Position numbers and translations under genes: made by a program. From Syngnathus acus (Eukaryota > Chordata > Actinopteri > Syngnathiformes > Syngnathidae), in assembly GCF_901709675.1 (NCBI RefSeq), contig NC_051092.1:2298491-2362490 (forward strand): 64,000 nucleotides of DNA, in the 5' to 3' direction. Shown one piece after another: positions 10,501-20,575 of this stretch (position 1 is its first letter; each line of letters starts with the position of its first letter). The notes beneath the pieces are model-generated. The model was not told where the DNA came from, did not search any database, and worked only from the letters and a program-made list of their open reading frames with translations.

Positions 10501-13500
10501 GGAGCGTTGCAAGGACAGAATGTAGCGTGCCAAGCTAGCTCCTTTACCTTCAAGACAAAGAACATACACATCCAATAATTGGTGTTTTTATGTTGAGAGG
10601 TTTGATGTTTTGACATTTTTAAAATGGCCGCTTTGTCTAATTTTGGGCTGTCACTAGGTTTGACTGATTTTCAGATAGGTAAATTGAATTGAATAAATAA
10701 CAATGACGCAAAGTCAATGTTAGTCACCATACAAAAACGCTTCAGGCATGTTTTGTCCTTCTACCTGTTTGTGACATCATTTTTGGTTCACACAGTCACT
10801 TTGTTGTTTGCTGAAGGTAAAGGCAAATTACCAAACCAGGTCATAAATCACACTAGCTGGTATATAGGTGTGGTTTCAGCATAAAGAACGCACATTGTCT
10901 TAATTGCCCCAAGAGTGCCTGCTTGGTTTTGCTGTGTTTTTCCATTTACTTAGTTTGCAAGGCGTCATGTTACGTCATTCAATCTAAAATTTTCCGTAAA
11001 AACATAGTGTAACCTCCTTTTTCGAACTGTTGCCATCAGGCAGACGCTATAGATCAATTAGGTCAAGGACTAGCAGATTCGCCAACAGTTTTTACCCTAC
11101 AGCGGTAGTCACATTGAATGCCGCTAAACGTAAATGATTATGTCTGTGTATGTTCTTCTGTGGGTTTTTAGCTTGTATTTTTTTATCTTTTTATTCTATT
11201 TATTTTTTATCTCATGCGCCGATCGGTTGGCACTTTTTAAATTTCGTTGTACATGTGTGACAATGACAATAAAGATCTATTCTATTCTATTCTTTATTTG
11301 AAATAAATAAATGTGACACATTTTGCACAAAATAATTTGAAATAATAAGTGTGATATCTTGTAACAGTCAACATTTTAAAATTTGTTAGAAAATCCAACA
11401 AAAGTTGAAAGTTAAAAAAAATTGTCTTTCAAATTTTGAATACAGGGCATGTTTAAATTATTATTATTTTTTTTTTAAAAAGGCCTGAAATCAATAACAA
11501 GTGTGGAACTAGCTTAACTAGCTTACTACTTCAATTTGAGCCAGGAAAAAAATATATTGACGCTTTCTCACTTGTGCTGTAACGCAGACTATGCGCTCTG
11601 CCTCTCTGGGCCAGCAGGGGGCAGAGCCAAGCTGCATCCAGACGGCCCAGGCGAAAACCACCCAGGCACAAAGCGTTGTTGTTGAGGTCCAGGCCCAGAC
11701 GGCCCAGCAGCTGGATGACCATAGGCCCGTCTGCGCGTTTCACGCTGACCGCCAGGGCCCGGCGGAGGTGCTGCTCGTGGGCGCCTTGGCTCAACAGCAG
11801 CTCCACCAACTCCAGTGGGCCTCCCTTTTCACACACCTACAACACACAACCAATGGAAACGTGGCTCAGGGTTAGCAGAGAAGGTCATAAACCGGTGATG
11901 TCCACACCTGGTAGATGAGGGACTCGGTTTTGGTCTTCCTGTTGACGTCGGCCCCGAGCTCGATGAGACACTCTGCCATGACGGTGTCGCCGTCCTCACA
12001 CGCTTTCTCCAGCATCCTGTAGTGAAGCTCCGAGTTGGCGCACATCTTGGACAGAGCCAAGCACGCTGACCGACGCAGCTGAAGATATAAAAACGAGGAT
12101 GGCGTGGAGGAATCCATTTCATCGTCAAAATGCGTCAATGGTGTGACATACTGGATTCTTGCCGTGCTCGGGAACGTCGGAGTCTCGGAGGTGCTGGAAT
12201 ATCTGCCGATCAAAATCTTCCCGTTGCAGCTCCACAGCCGATCCCGAACAAGCGTCCAGCATCCTCAGCGCCACCTGGAAACACTGAAGACACACATACG
12301 ATTATAATTTGTCTTTCATAGCCTTAGATGATTTTAGCTACCTTGAGCAGTAAGTCATAATCCTCCTTGTACTCGCCCAGTGAGGCCACCAGGACTGAAG
12401 CTAGTACAGGAACGATCATCCTGGAGAGCTTCTTCTTGGATACCAGGTAGCTGAGCAGGGTTAGACCCCAGTAGTGAATTTCTGCAGGATGATATGGAAA
12501 CTTTCAGTGACTTTATTTATATCTATTTTTTTATGAACGCACCTCGATCCTGTGGGAACATCTGCAGCGTGTGGAGGACCGTGTCGATGGCCCCCTGCTG
12601 GCAAAGCAGATCCACTGCACCTGAGCAGTCGGCCAGGGAGGCGAGCACCTTAAAGCCGCACAACTGGATGTTCGGACACCTGATGAACTACACACAGACA
12701 TAATAAACCGATCCCAGAATTACTCTGGACTGCTAAATAGGGGCAATGTGTAGACAAAATTGCACCACTCCTATCTGACAGAAACATTCGTACCCTGTTG
12801 AGGACTTCCAGGTAGACGGTGTGTGCACCTTCGACCACACACTGGTTCTTCAGGACTTTCAGGGACACGTCGGCCATGTCGGGGTCCGCCACCGAGGAGC
12901 CGTGCTCTCGTAAGCTCCGGTCTTGGAAAGGTTAGCGTGTTAGCATTCAGCAGGAGCATTTGGACTTCGGATCTACCGAGCCCATCGTACCTGGACAGAG
13001 GAAGACCAAGCTGGCTCGCAGGGCCTCCAGTTGAACTTCCGGTTGAAAGTTGTGGACCTTCATGACACTCAGGATTTGACCCACGGCCATGTTGAGCTCA
13101 TCCAGGCCGGCGGTCCGGCCTCGGAAGAGGAGGCCGAGCAGGCGGCAGGCGTTGACGGACACCCGAACCGAAGCCGGGTGCCTCTTCATCATCTCCGCCA
13201 CGTTGACATGGAGGCCGCTGGACAGCAGCGTGGAGCGCATCTTAGCTATGAAAGCAACGCGAGATATTCGTGTCAATTATTTGCAGATTTTTACTTTTCA
13301 CCTGCTCACCATCCTCTGCAAATAGAGGAGGTCCGAGGAGGTCCACCATTGAGGCTATTTATTTTTTTACTACGTGTGTATGTAGGAAGCCCAGGCCCAC
13401 TTACGATTTCGTGTGACCAGTGTGGCGATGGCACTAGTGGCAGCCTGGAAGACGCGGGGCGAGGAGGAGTGAAGCAACATGGCCGCCATCAGCTGTCTGT

Positions 13501-16500
13501 GAACAGGAGTCCTAAAAAGACATGCACCACAAAATGTTTCGAAACTTATTGTCACCAATTTAAAAAAAAAAATTGTAATACTAATGGAGTACCGATCATC
13601 CTGCTCCTCTTCTGGCTGACTCCTTGCAGCTCCATGCACCAACAGACTGTGAATGGCCCAGCATGCAGCTTCCTGAAAGGGGTCATACAATTTCATCACA
13701 TTGAATTCACTTCAAGTTGGCTTTGCTTCAGCCCGACCTGAACGTGCGAGTCTGCGGCGTGGAGATCCAGCGCCGTGCAGCAGAGCCCCATCCAGCCCAG
13801 GTCCAAATCCAGGTGTCCCGAGGCACCCCCACGGTTCTCCTCCGCCTCGCCGTCCTCTAAGCCCTGCTCGGCCGCCGCTCGGCTCTCCACCATGCTGGAC
13901 GCTGAGGAGCACGATGTCACGTGTGAGGGAATCTTTGTGTATTTTGTGCTTAAATTGTGTGTGTGTGTTCTCACTGAGGTCTGCCAGGCAGGAGAGGGCG
14001 GCGGCTTGTAACGTGGCATTGTGGGGGAATGTCTGACAGGCCCTTACCGCCACCCGGGCCACGCCGTTCAGCACCAGGATGTTGTAGTAGCTCTCTGAGT
14101 CGACACACACGCATAATTGCACATAGCGTCAAACATTATATTGTCAAACACGCAAGATATTCATTTACACGCACGGCGACGCCCAAAAGACATGCATTGA
14201 TTTTGTCCCTGTGTTTACTTCTCATCATTGCATTTTTTTTTTTTGGTGCAAGGTGACTGAGGGTTTTGTAAAACGAGTCATTAAGAGCTCAACTGACATG
14301 TTCATGCATAGTTAACATAGTAAGCATGTGTTCACGCTATGTGCTCAAATATGCTTGGCAGATAAAAAAAACTTCCTGTATTGAAGATTTTCAGGTGGAT
14401 TTAGAACAGAATTCACCGCACATGGCATTTTTCCACTTGTAAATAAATATGTGACGGACATGCTGGAGATTATTTGTCTTTCTTATTAATATGGTAATAA
14501 TTATTATGATTCTGCTGACCTGAGGTGAACCTTCGGAACAGGCAGCACGCTGTCTCCTGGAGCTCCTCGTTTTGAGGGAAGGCATCCATGGCCGAGATGA
14601 GTGCAGAATAGCAGCGAGCGCTGCCGGACATCAACATTTCCACATTGCTGCCTGCAAGGAAATATTTTTTTTTCGATAAATGTTGAGGAAATTTAGCAGC
14701 TGTTGTTTGATGTATGAATAGTTGCGTTGTTTATTGGCAGCAAAATAAATGAACAGGAAGTTGGCCAATCTGGTTCGAATCAGCCCTTTTGGGCTAATTC
14801 CAGTGCTTTGATGAACACTAATTACGGAATTTCCCCAAGAGCGGCCCAAACGAAAGCAATTATCATGCACCAATGGGTAACACTGAAATGCAAAACTTCC
14901 ATAATTCCCTTATGATGTTCTGCAGGTTATGAATATGAGATTTCATACTTAATGAATAGAGATTGAAATGTTCCCAAGCCACAAATTCAATTTCCAAATA
15001 GTGCAAATAATATTTACAGCATACACAGTTGCCCTTGTTTCAGTTCAGGATGTTCCATGCGTTTTATTAGCGCTATGTGACATCCAGTAGAACGATTTCA
15101 AGTTATCCTTTGCCACTTCGTAGAAAGCCACGGAATAAATGCCATGACACAATCGGCCCACGCTGTTAATCATTATGTTCACCAAGCATTGACATTTATG
15201 CCGAGGCTAAATATGTCCCGACATTACATCCTCAGCGACCTATTTCCACACAGAACAATAATAAAGCAAATATAATGAGGTCAAATTACATCCACTAGGA
15301 ATGGAGGGAATTTTTTTACAGTAATTGATCCATGAAAGTCTTTATGAGGACAAAGGTCGCAGAGTTGCTAAAGGAGAAAGCTAGTTAAAATGGCTGCTGA
15401 ATTACAGGAATGTGACAATGTAGCTTCCGGTAACAGTCATGGAAGACTGTTCCTCACTTTTACATGATTTAAAATGTATTTTACTTCATCTATGAACTCT
15501 TTTGGGGTGTACAGATGTGGTCAACGCCTATTAGCATTAGCACGTTAGCCTCTCCTTGTTTTTGCTACTATTTTTAACCTTGTTCCGGCCTGTCTGGCCA
15601 AGACAGGTTTAAAAAAACTAAAACAACATCAGGACGGCTCTAATTAAGCAGTTGACACATATGAAGTAAACACGTGTGTGTCTGACATGTCAGCATGCGC
15701 TTCTGAATTGGAAGTTAGTCAAGTTGAGCCGGAATGTCCGGAACGGCAGAAACGATTTACATTTCAAGTTTTGCTGTCAAAGGGTTGACAGAAACTTGAT
15801 CCCAGGTAGACTTTCTGCCAGATGGCAACAAAAAAGAATGCATGGCTTTGGCCAAGTTAAAAATATAATGATAGACTTTCGCAATGTCAATTAAACCCAC
15901 AATCAGACAGATTGACTTTAAGATGTTATTTGTATACTCGATTGTGGCAATAATGATGAAGGAAAGTCTTACTGGGTCTGGACAGGGGGAGGAGAACTTT
16001 CATGGCCTGCAGCAGCAGCTCGGGGTTCCCCGGGAAACCGTGCAGGGCGGCCAGAACCGCCACGTGGTCTTGGTTCTCCACAAACGCCACTAAATGCTCA
16101 TCCCTCACTGCACCATTGTAAAAACAAAAAAGGCATTACATAATTTCATTCAAAATATTTTGTCACTTCAGGCTCACCTCGATGAAGGAGCGCCCGCAGA
16201 GCTCGGCAGCCTTGGAGCTGCACCTCCTCGTTGGAGGCGAAAGACTTCATGGCCTGCACCACCAGGCCGAACACGTCCTCCTCAACCTCCTCCAGCAGCA
16301 GCAGAGCGATGGCGTCTGTGTGACGGAAAGAAGTCACCGTTGATGATGTCACATGCTCTCCAACAAATCAAGCTGATCTTCTGAACATGGTTTTGATTAC
16401 AAAAGTGTCTTCACAAGCAATCTTGATCTTTTTTTAGTGATGAGCCTTCAAATGTTGCCACTGTGCTGTAGCTAACATGGGAAAAAAAAAATCAAGGCCA

Positions 16501-18524
16501 CGTTAAAACAAAATGGCAGACTTTTCATTTAGTTTTTCATTGGGCGAAATTGCAAAACTTTCAGGCCTGTCAATATGCAAATGTCAATGCAGGTGCATAC
16601 TCAGGTAATTAGTTTTTTTGTCAGCGGAAAAGGTTACAAAAGAAAAACATGAGATGGAAGAGTTGTACGTTTCCACTAGCAGGTTTAATTACACAATCCT
16701 TAATTAAGCACCATTACAAAGGGACATTCCGCTACGTAATGAAAGCTAATTTTGTCTGGAACTCGGCTCCATTATCTTAACTTTGCAGTTCAATGATTGC
16801 GGTTGAGGATAAATTTTGCTTATGTAAGATAAGCTTATGTTCTTGGCAAAGTTACTTCACGTTTGCTTGATGATTCTGTAATTATGTCTTAGCTCCACCT
16901 ACTTCTTGGTTCAATTTACTTCCACGTTATTTCCTAGGTTAGGCCACGGCTCACTTGCAACAAGTTACATCAACATTTTTTTCGACGTTGTGACTTTTAA
17001 GTTACATGTATGCACAAATTCTTGCCTGGAATTACCGTAATTTTCGGACTATAAGTCGCACCGGAGTATAAGTCGCACCAGCCATAAAATGCCCAAAAAA
17101 GTGAAAAAAAAACATATATATGTATATAAGTCGCTCCTGAGTATAAGTCGCCCCCCCACCCAAACTATGAAAAAAACCGCGATTTATAGTCCGAAAATTA
17201 CGGTACTTATTATTTTCTGGGTTACATTTTCACTCAAGCGACTAGTTACTTCTTAGGTTACATTTCATTCCATTCACTGCCTAGTAAAGGTTATTTCTGT
17301 TACTGCATTTCAATATTTATTTTTTGTCCTGCCAAATGAACTTGTTTTACGTTTGCACGACAGTAAATGTAAAATTATGTGTTACTGATGATTGCTTGGG
17401 AACAATTGCTGCAGCAAAACGAAAGCACTTACACACCACACAAAAAAAATGAACTGAAAGTAAAGTTAAAATAGCCACGGCCCAAAAGTACCTGAGCGGA
17501 GAAGGAGCGCCAGGCATCGGAGCGCGACTGTGGTTACCCGGCAGTCAGAGAGGTACTGTGAGAGAACCCTGAGGATTTGCCTGCGTGCACAAACACACAC
17601 ACACGCAATTGATTAGATTTAAAAGGGCCAATATCGACAGATATAATGGGCCCGGCAATTCATGACTTTGTTAGCGAGACGCAGTGACTTACAGGTGAGG
17701 TGTGTTCAGTTCCTCCAGCATACTTGGACGTATTTCCAGCAATTGACACAACAGTGACCAGCCCACCTTCGGCAACAGGATGACATCATTACTATTTGGG
17801 ACAAAAGTCGAATCCATACAAATAGTGGCGGTGCGTTCAGGTACCTGCTGAACTCCTCTGCTTTCCATGTGTGACAACAGTGCAGCCATAAGTGGCTCTT
17901 GAATGTCTTTGTCTGCAAATAGCTGACAGGCTGAAACAAAGAGGATTCTTTACATCAGTTCACTTTTGCTTTGGGGCCCTGCTATGATTCTGAAATGTGA
18001 TTTACTATGAAGATTAGTTGGACATACTGAACATATCTACATGAAAACTTCAAGTCCAACTCTGGGTCAGAGCAGGACTAGTTGAAGATATTGGGCTAGC
18101 TGGACTAATATTAGATAGGGATGGAGTAGTTAAAGGACTAGTTGGACATTGGAACTATCAAAAAAGGATGGACTAGTTTGATATTTTCTGTAAGATAGAC
18201 ACTAGTTGGAAGGTAGAGGAACATTGGACCTAGTAGTCAAGAAGTAGTGACATTGTGACCAAAACGTAGTTGGACATTTGATCTACTCGGGAAAGTGATT
18301 GAACGACTAGTGGCTCTTTAGTGAAAGATTTGGTTGGACGTGATGCTCAACGTGACGCACAAGCAGCCATGCACGAGGTATCACCTACCATGGTCGGTGC
18401 GCGACAGGAAGAGCAGATCCTGCAGGATCTGAATGAGCGTGCAAAGCTGCCTGTCCTCCTGGGGGCTCTTGAGCCTGACCAGGAGCTTCCTCAACCTCTC
18501 CTCCAGCTCCTCTTTGTTGTCCAT
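2475..18524 (-). CDS. lrrk2: lrrk2: leucine-rich repeat serine/threonine kinase 2, complete, 50 coding exons
   Basis: LRRK2 is a large cytosolic ROCO kinase. It phosphorylates Rab GTPases and acts in endolysosomal traffic; the human gene is a major Parkinson's disease locus. I joined 50 exons on the minus strand from the ATG at 18522-18524 to the TGA at 2475-2477. The total is 7,551 nt, exactly divisible by three, giving 2,516 residues; I recall 2,527 for human. Domain order is armadillo-like/ankyrin, acidic and Ser-rich linker, LRR, Roc, COR, kinase, WD40, described with exon coordinates in separate entries. The start was chosen because [18 protein letters not shown] aligns with the human N-terminus and has G at -3 and +4. 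An in-frame ATG at 18671, 49 codons upstream, has T at -3 and is less likely. The gene spans only 16 kb. It is head-to-head with slc2a13 and tail-to-tail with slc6a15. Confidence 0.96.
4353..5765 (-). other. lrrk2: lrrk2 exons 37-42: protein kinase domain
   Basis: Exons: 5619-5765, 5437-5549, 5188-5378, 4925-5085, 4687-4857, 4353-4453 (about residues 1818-2112). The glycine loop is [11 protein letters not shown] (1867-1877), with VAVK lysine 1887. The catalytic loop is YRDLKPHN (Asp1979). The activation segment starts with DYGIAQY (2002-2008) and ends GTPGFRAPEV. DYG in place of the usual DFG is the LRRK2 hallmark, and the glycine equivalent to human Gly2019 and the following isoleucine are intact, so the kinase should be active. 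After FNKHAS there is [10 protein letters not shown] where human has LRLLRQ, a four-residue insertion that accounts for the change in numbering offset from 19 to 15. Confidence 0.95.
4512..4544. repeat. (AAT)n microsatellite in an lrrk2 intron
   Basis: About eleven AAT units in the intron between lrrk2 exons 41 and 42. A shorter run follows at about 4567-4582. Confidence 0.85.
5832..8114 (-). other. lrrk2: lrrk2 exons 28-36: Roc GTPase and COR domains
   Basis: Exons: 7885-8114, 7687-7814, 7403-7621, 7145-7346, 6921-7009, 6644-6825, 6410-6564, 6202-6342, 5832-6023 (about residues 1305-1817). The P-loop is GNAGSGKS (residues 1326-1333; human GNTGSGKT). DxxG is DFSG (1379-1382) and the guanine-specificity motif is THID. 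The stretch after DFSG reads [11 protein letters not shown] where human has [30 protein letters not shown] places Val1426 opposite human Arg1441. COR motifs are strongly conserved: [32 protein letters not shown] (the equivalent of human Tyr1699 is kept), [33 protein letters not shown] and EEWFPGLL. Roc binds GTP and dimerises with COR to control the kinase. Confidence 0.95.
8186..9720 (-). other. lrrk2: lrrk2 exons 22-27: leucine-rich repeats
   Basis: Exons 9524-9720, 9191-9441, 8969-9120, 8815-8908, 8447-8633 and 8186-8367 encode about residues 951-1304. Repeats of the LxxLxLxxN type run throughout, for example [75 protein letters not shown] and [20 protein letters not shown]. In human LRRK2 this horseshoe folds over the kinase and restrains it. 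The block ends SKTKDIVR, which joins [11 protein letters not shown] at the start of Roc. Confidence 0.94.
9806..10547 (-). other. lrrk2: lrrk2 exons 19-21: linker before the LRR (14-3-3 region in mammals)
   Basis: Exons 10362-10547, 10188-10300 and 9806-9869 encode about residues 830-950. The sequence is polar, with [18 protein letters not shown], then SDSLTGVSL, then a basic stretch [16 protein letters not shown]. It aligns loosely with the human segment holding phosphoserines 910 and 935, which recruit 14-3-3 proteins. The 64-nt exon 9806-9869 is weaker evidence taken alone. It is supported because it has good splice sites, joins in frame on both sides and places GPIDGEH opposite human GPIFDHE. 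Confidence 0.8.
11020..11294 (+). mobile_element. 3' end of an L2-type LINE, in lrrk2 intron 18
   Basis: A plus-strand reading frame encodes [20 protein letters not shown] followed by FYPTAV and ends in TGA at 11135-11137. This is typical of the C-terminus of L2-clade reverse-transcriptase proteins in fish. It is followed by a short 3'UTR ending GACAATAAAG and then a (ATTCT)-type tandem tail at 11276-11293. The element is strongly 5'-truncated and lies antisense to lrrk2. Confidence 0.75.
14652..15972. other. lrrk2 intron 6, no gene seen
   Basis: A 1.3-kb AT-rich intron between exons 6 and 7, one of the longest in this gene. I see no coding exon, inverted repeat or long microsatellite. Confidence 0.7.
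17033..17205. mobile_element. Short TA-flanked inverted-repeat element (MITE-like) in lrrk2 intron 4
   Basis: The element, about 169 bp, begins CCGTAATTTTCGGACTATAA at 17035. It ends with the inverted complement TTATAGTCCGAAAATTACGG at 17203, and each end is flanked by TA. Inside are two more AGTATAAGTCGC units. There is no coding sequence. The TA flanks fit Tc1/mariner-type target duplication. Related elements occur at 46438-46742 and 47909-48295. Confidence 0.8.
17990..18330. repeat. Degenerate short tandem repeat in lrrk2 intron 1
   Basis: The motif GGACTAGTTGGACATT and close variants recur about ten times over 340 bp, for example near 18018, 18077, 18136, 18171, 18201 and 18265, with irregular spacing. 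There is no coding potential. It lies within 600 bp of the lrrk2 start codon. Confidence 0.6.
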
Positions 18525-20154
18525 CTCGTCGAACGAGCCCCGGGCGGTCAGATCATGACAGCCTCGAGGAGAGGCTCCGACGGGCCGAGCGGCCACGGCA
18601 GCCTGGCCGGCCGGCAAGAGGGGCCGCACGGGAGGCTGCTGCGAGTCACCGCATCGGGGCGCATGTCTCATCTAAAAGTCAACTTTCGCTCGCCTTCCTC
18701 TTTTTGTCTTCGCTCTTTGTTTGTGTGTGGTGCTCCGTTTGTGACAGCCACAGACAGGCGTGTTTTTGCCTCCCACGATCACATCATATGACTCCGTGCA
18801 GGAACAGGAAACAAACTTCCCGTTTGGAACGCGACTGAAAGAAGCGGTCGCCCAGGATTTCGTCTCCTCTCCGGTAATTTGTCCGTCATTCAAACTCGGT
18901 GTGTAGTTATACTTTACTCGAAATATTCCGTGTTGTTTTCTTGGTGTCTTTCTGTAAATAAGCGTTTAAAACTGTAATATGAACTACCCCCTCACTTCCC
19001 CCTCTTTTCTTCTACGTCGATGTCTGGTGACAGCCGCAATATGAAAAGTATCGGGATTGACCCATGGCGCCGTACCGCGTTGGAAAAAAGACGCAATTAA
19101 AATAAAAATATATATACATCATTATTTTTATCGATTGTATAAATAGTAGAGGTACAAATGATTCACCCTAACAGGTCGTCTCGTTGAATTGATAGTGGTC
19201 GTTTAATTCTGAATGTGTAAAACTAAAATTATCACAATAATAATTAAGAATCGGATTATACCGATAAATCAATTGATAGATTTCCAGTTGTGTTACAGTA
19301 TTTTCCCCCCCAATGTTTTGGCCTTGTTATTGTCAAAGGCATTTGGAGCCTATACTGACACAGGTAGCCGCCTTCCAAATGTATTTAAATTATATGGTAC
19401 ATTGAAAATGTCATTCAAAATACAGAATATTAAACTAAGCAACAGTATTAAAGATTATATGAAAAATATTAACTATAAGAAATAAATTGATAAAACACAA
19501 AGCTCGCAGGTCTTTATGCGTAGTCAGCGAATGCCAAGGAGAAGTGGCTTTTTAGGCAATGGTTTTTGGAAAACAAAAACTGCCAAAGTGGGGATATTCA
19601 CAGTCTGTCTAGAGTGAACTGGATAAAACCATGTCTGTATTACTATAAAAGTTTTTTTTCTCTCGAAACAGAATAATAAAACAAAAACAAGTCGTGGGTT
19701 TATGATGAGGTATTTCTATTCAAATACACTTTTCACTAACACCGAATGGAAAAATACATTGAAGTCCAACTGAATAAAAACCGTTTGGAGCCTTGTTTAA
19801 AGAATATTAATACTGTATTACCGCTAGCACTTGTCATGTCAGGTTGCCAAACAAGTCAGACAAGTTTGCGCATATGCCTAAAAAGGCCTACATTTTTTTT
19901 ATTATTTGCTGTTGAAATATGATTGTACATCCTGAAAAATTGTGTTTTTACTTTGTGTCCAATTTGAACTTTATTCCAGAAATTTCAAAATGATAATCAG
20001 CCATTAGTGTTAAGTAACAATTTTTAAAATTACTTTAATATCCAATATGGTGAGAATACAAATCGTCTGTTATAATAGTAACCGATCATTTCTCCACAAA
20101 AAAAAAAACATTATTGTATTTATGGAGTGTACATGTACATTCGACGCATGTAAA

Positions 20155-20224
20155 TGACGTCACATTTTTGGGGAGGGGGGGGGGGTGAGGTGGCTGGTTT
20201 GGTGACGTCGCGAAAACATGGCGG
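20155..20224 (+). promoter_or_regulatory. Candidate slc2a13 core promoter: CRE, second CRE half-site and YY1-like motif
   Basis: A perfect TGACGTCA palindrome lies at 20155-20162, a G-run at 20171-20185, TGACGTCG at 20203-20210 and ACATGGCGG (YY1-like) at 20216-20224. No TATA box was seen. YY1 motifs of this type usually sit just downstream of the start site in TATA-less vertebrate promoters. That would place transcription start near 20200, about 370 nt before the start codon. Confidence 0.45.
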
Positions 20225-20244
20225 AACAGCGACTCGGGGCGTAA
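20218..20244 (+). CDS. Candidate 8-codon upstream ORF of slc2a13
   Basis: ATG inside the YY1-like motif opens MAEQRLGA and closes at TAA 20242-20244, about 330 nt before the slc2a13 start. It matters only if transcription starts upstream of 20218, which the sequence cannot prove. It would act as a translational brake, not as a source of a functional peptide. Confidence 0.3.
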   Translation: MAEQRLGA

Positions 20245-20575
20245 TTCGTATCAGCTCAGCAATAATCATTGAACAAAGTCGTCTGAAATCGCAATTCCCC
20301 TCCCCACACGCACGACACGACGCTCCAGTGAGTTTTTCTTGCAAAGGGGGGGAAAAAATTGCGAAATTAGCACTTTAGCTCCTTCAAATGAGCAAAATGA
20401 GTCTCTGAATCTTCTCGAAAAGCGTAGAAGACGCTTCGTAAATGATGTCCGACAAGTGTCAAGCGAAAATTGGAGGTCTTCGTTGTCATCCCACCCAGCC
20501 TTGACAGCTCCCGAGTGAGAGGCAAGGAAAAGGTTGTTGTTTTCCGGCTGAGTTTGACCCCCCTCCCCGCTTCCT

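Larger units (their letters stand above)
11572..18524 (-). other. lrrk2: lrrk2 exons 1-18: N-terminal armadillo-like and ankyrin regions
   Basis: Exons in transcript order: 18389-18524, 17845-17930, 17693-17766, 17492-17580, 16178-16315, 15973-16107, 14520-14651, 13975-14094, 13738-13901, 13593-13672, 13405-13511, 12991-13245, 12794-12921, 12543-12687, 12342-12481, 12152-12274, 11908-12078, 11572-11836. They encode about residues 1-829. Landmarks shared with human LRRK2 include [66 protein letters not shown] (ankyrin), [19 protein letters not shown] and LCLGGF. This part is the scaffold that binds Rab GTPases at membranes in the human protein. It is more diverged from human than the catalytic half. 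Exon 2 to exon 3 is a 78-bp intron. Confidence 0.92.
18525..20575. other. Head-to-head intergenic region between lrrk2 and slc2a13
   Basis: About 2 kb separates the two start codons and should contain both promoters and 5'UTRs. The lrrk2 side (18525-18900) is moderately GC-rich. The middle (19080-20100) is AT-rich with no exon. The slc2a13 side holds a CRE palindrome, a G-run and a YY1-like motif, listed separately. Short ORFs here look random. Confidence 0.65.

Noticed and set aside
13031-13741. 236-codon plus-strand ORF within lrrk2
   Set aside because: Antisense shadow of lrrk2 exons 10-12; it runs through clear introns.
18525-18671. In-frame N-terminal extension of lrrk2 starting [10 protein letters not shown]
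   Set aside because: The upstream ATG has T at -3, the segment is Pro/Gly/Ala-rich without family similarity, and the human-like N-terminus begins at 18524.
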